Of a DNA stretch of 64,000 nucleotides, positions 61,832-64,000 are shown one piece after another. Position 1 is the first letter of the stretch; each line of letters opens with the position of its first letter. Source of the DNA: Candidatus Microbacterium phytovorans (GTDB lineage: Bacteria > Actinomycetota > Actinomycetes > Actinomycetales > Microbacteriaceae). A model generated the notes under the pieces. The model was not told the origin of the DNA. It saw only the letters and a program-made list of their open reading frames with translations, and did not search any database. The stretch is from the NCBI GenBank assembly GCA_029202445.1, contig CP119321.1, positions 2,108,001 through 2,172,000 of the forward strand, given 5' to 3'. Position numbers and translations under genes: made by a program.

Positions 61832-63004
61832 CTAGAGGCGCTCGATGATCGTCGCGTTCGCCATGCCGCCGCCCTCGCACATGGTCTGCAATCCCCAACG
61901 GCCGCCCGTGTGCTCGAGGTGGGCCAGCAGCGTGCCGAGGAGTCGCGTGCCGCTCGACCCGAGCGCGTGGCCCAGCGCGATCGCGCCGCCCCACGGGTTC
62001 ATCCGCGCCGGATCAGCGCCCAGCTCCGCCGCCCAGGCGAGCGGCACCGACGCGAACGCCTCGTTGACCTCGTAGGCATCCAGGTCGTCGATCGACAGCC
62101 CGGCCCGCGACAGGATGCGCCGCGTCGCGGGGATCGGACCGGTCAGCATGAGGAGCGGATCGGAGCCCGTGACCGCGAACGCGTGGAACCGCGCGCGCGG
62201 CGTGAGGCCCAGCGCGAGGGCCGTGTCCTCGGCCATGATGAGCACCGCCGATGCCCCGTCGGTGAAGGGGGAGGAGTTGCCCGCCGTGATCCGCCAGTCC
62301 ACCTCGGGGAACCGTGCCGACGTCTCCGACGTGCGGAAGGCCGGCGGAAGCCCCGCGAGCCCCGCGGTCGTCGTGCCGCGCCGGACCGTCTCGTCGGCGG
62401 CGACCCCGTCGACCTCGAGCAGCTGACTCGCGAACAGCCCGGCATCCGTCGCCTCGGTCGCTCGCTCGTGCGATTCCGCCGCGAACGCGTCGAGGTCGTC
62501 GCGCGTGAAGCCCCATCGCTGCGCGATCAGCTCGGCCGACACCCCCTGATTGACGAGGCCCTCGGGATACCGCGCGCGCAGGAGCGGCGACACCGGAGAC
62601 CCACCGACCGCGGACGACGTCCCCAGCGGCACCCGGCTCATCGACTCGGCCCCGCCCGCGATGACGATGTCGTACTGTCCGCTCATGACGCCCTGCGCCG
62701 CGAAATGCGCGGCCTGCTGGCTCGACCCGCACTGGCGGTCGATCGTCGCCGCCGGAACCGTCTCGTCGAAGCCCGCGGCGAGCGCCGCCTGCCGCGCCAC
62801 GTTCGACGACTGCTCGCCGACCTGACTGACGCACCCGAGGAGCACGTCGTCGACCTGAGCCGACTCCAGTCCGTTGCGTTCGAGGACGGCCCGCAGCACG
62901 AACGCGGCGAGGTCGACGGGATGGATGCCGGACAGCGCTCCTCCCGGCTTGCCCCTCCCCGACGGGGTGCGGACGGCGTCGACGATGACGGCGTTGCGGC
63001 CCAT
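61832..63004 (-). CDS. Acetyl-CoA C-acyltransferase (thiolase)
   Basis: The 390-residue thiolase has the nucleophilic Cys in IDRQCGSSQQAAHF, YEVNEAFASVPLAWA, NPWGGAIALGHALGSSGTR and the second Cys in MCEGGGMANATIIE. It cleaves 3-oxoacyl-CoA with CoA, or condenses acetyl-CoA. ATG 63004 is one base past the citrate synthase-like stop, so the two are co-transcribed. The last steps of beta-oxidation or a branched acyl pathway are likely. Confidence 0.94.
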   Translation of the reverse strand: MGRNAVIVDAVRTPSGRGKPGGALSGIHPVDLAAFVLRAVLERNGLESAQVDDVLLGCVSQVGEQSSNVARQAALAAGFDETVPAATIDRQCGSSQQAAHFAAQGVMSGQYDIVIAGGAESMSRVPLGTSSAVGGSPVSPLLRARYPEGLVNQGVSAELIAQRWGFTRDDLDAFAAESHERATEATDAGLFASQLLEVDGVAADETVRRGTTTAGLAGLPPAFRTSETSARFPEVDWRITAGNSSPFTDGASAVLIMAEDTALALGLTPRARFHAFAVTGSDPLLMLTGPIPATRRILSRAGLSIDDLDAYEVNEAFASVPLAWAAELGADPARMNPWGGAIALGHALGSSGTRLLGTLLAHLEHTGGRWGLQTMCEGGGMANATIIERL

Positions 63005-63005
63005 G

Positions 63006-64000
63006 TCAGCCCTCGGCTTCGGCCTCGCGCAGCGAGATGGCGGCGGTGCCGACGTCGTCGACGAAGCCCGGGATGTGACGCTCATCGGGACCGACGTACT
63101 CCGACAGCGGCCGGATGAGCGCGTTGGCGGCGGTCTGCTCCATGATGTGGGCCGTCCAGCCGACGACGCGCGCCGCGACGAACAGCGGGGTGAAGGTCAG
63201 GGTGTCGAAGCCCATGAGGTTGTACGCCGGACCCGACGGGTAGTCGAGGTTCGGGTAGATGCCCTTGCGCGCGACGAACTCCGCCTCCAGCGTCGCGTAG
63301 AGCGCTTCCACGTCGGGGCGGTCGTAGTGGGCGATCAGCGTGTCGAGGGCAGCCTTCATCGTCGGCACCCGCGAGTCGCCGCGCTTGTACACGCGGTGCC
63401 CGAAGCCCATGATCTTGCGCTTCTCGGCGAGCGCCTTCTCGAGCCAGGGCACGACGGCATCCGCGTCGCCGATCTCGTCGAACACGTGGAGCACCGCCTC
63501 GTTCGCACCGCCGTGGAGCGGCCCCTTGAGTGCGCCGATCGCGCCGACGACGGCGGAGTAGAGGTCGCTGAGCGTCGAGCTGATGACGCGGGCCGTGAAC
63601 GTCGACGCGTTGAAGGAGTGCTCTGCATAGAGGATCATCGACCGGTTGAACGCGTCGACGACGACGGGGTCGCTCTCCTCGCCGAAGGTCATCCAGAGGA
63701 AGTTGGCGGCGTAGTCGAGGTCGTCGCGCGGCGCGATCGGCTCCTGCCCGCGTCGGCGGCGCTGCCCATAGGCGACGATGGCCGGCAGGGCGGCGAAGAG
63801 GCGGATGCTGCGGGCGAGGTTGTCCTCGCGGGTGCCGCTCGCGTCGAGTACCGACCCGGTGCCGGCGAGGTCACGGGCGCCGAGCACGCTGACGGCCGTG
63901 CGCACCTCGTCCATGGGGTGCGCGTCGAGCGGGGTGAGTTCGATCGCGGCACGCACATCGTCGGCCAGCGCGCGGTGCGAGCGCTCCACGCGGCGGAGCT
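63006..64000 (-). CDS. Citrate synthase / 2-methylcitrate synthase, 5' end outside window
   Basis: The frame is open to the window edge, so the N-terminus is missing; 331 residues are visible. Catalytic segments are LKGPLHGGANEAVLHV and IMGFGHRVYKRGDSRVPTMK, plus ANALIRPLSEYVGPDERHIP near the C-terminus. GDSRVPTM is typical of 2-methylcitrate synthases (propionate pathway), but citrate synthase cannot be excluded without the missing part and the upstream genes. It is 1 bp from the thiolase start. Confidence 0.88.
   Translation of the reverse strand, partial: LRRVERSHRALADDVRAAIELTPLDAHPMDEVRTAVSVLGARDLAGTGSVLDASGTREDNLARSIRLFAALPAIVAYGQRRRRGQEPIAPRDDLDYAANFLWMTFGEESDPVVVDAFNRSMILYAEHSFNASTFTARVISSTLSDLYSAVVGAIGALKGPLHGGANEAVLHVFDEIGDADAVVPWLEKALAEKRKIMGFGHRVYKRGDSRVPTMKAALDTLIAHYDRPDVEALYATLEAEFVARKGIYPNLDYPSGPAYNLMGFDTLTFTPLFVAARVVGWTAHIMEQTAANALIRPLSEYVGPDERHIPGFVDDVGTAAISLREAEAEG

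Overview
This window is chromosomal DNA from a very GC-rich actinobacterium. It most resembles Microbacteriaceae and probably Microbacterium. The grounds are the base composition, the GTG/ATG starts with 4-bp stop/start overlaps, the many genes that appear leaderless (a TANNNT box about 6 nt before the start codon), the intergenic repeats built on GGTCGTTGAGCGAGCG, and gene families typical of that group. I saw no tRNA, rRNA, CRISPR array, transposase or integrase. Taxonomy and product names come from reading the sequence; no database search was run.

Layout. 1-5.4 kb holds the Leloir galactose genes: a truncated LacI regulator with galE, then a second LacI regulator divergent from galT-galK, with paired operators on the galT promoter. 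5.4-14.1 kb is housekeeping and efflux: two alpha/beta hydrolases, an orphan DNA methyltransferase coupled to a lipoate ligase-like gene, two MFS exporters around a MarR regulator, and a nitronate monooxygenase. 14.1-18.1 kb is a lower-GC five-gene operon (small secreted protein, lipoprotein, peptidoglycan-binding HlyD-like adaptor, ABC ATPase, MacB-like permease). A near-identical 24/25-bp direct repeat flanks it. This is the best candidate for an undescribed, recently acquired system.

18.1-22.4 kb is a methylcrotonyl-CoA-type carboxylase operon with a MaoC protein. 22.4-26.8 kb combines large repeat arrays with a transglutaminase / alpha-E / ATP-grasp operon; one repeat pair forms the end of the ATP-grasp gene. 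26.8-31.5 kb carries arginine/ornithine catabolism (DDAH-like hydrolase, rocD), an autoregulated XRE-oxidoreductase operon and a TetR gene. 31.7-40.1 kb carries an alditol oxidase and a plant-polysaccharide cluster (GH51, two sugar permeases, binding protein, GH1, LacI) with matching TACAACGTTGTA operators. 40.2-44.9 kb is putA with a divergent LysR gene that seems to start at AUC.

44.9-49.1 kb has three small membrane-anchored proteins, a multi-spanning membrane protein overlapping them tail to tail, a thioesterase and a GNAT protein. 49.2-55.5 kb is electron-transfer and acyl-CoA metabolism: etfB-etfA translationally coupled to a cytochrome b-like protein with an unusual repeat-rich N-terminus, then MarR, enoyl-CoA hydratase and acyl-CoA dehydrogenase. 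55.6-61.7 kb is one very large secreted amylopullulanase. The window ends in a thiolase and a 5'-truncated citrate/2-methylcitrate synthase.

Taken together, the genes describe a saprophyte that breaks down starch and arabinose-containing glycans outside the cell, imports sugars, and oxidises branched-chain or fatty acyl-CoA, arginine and proline.
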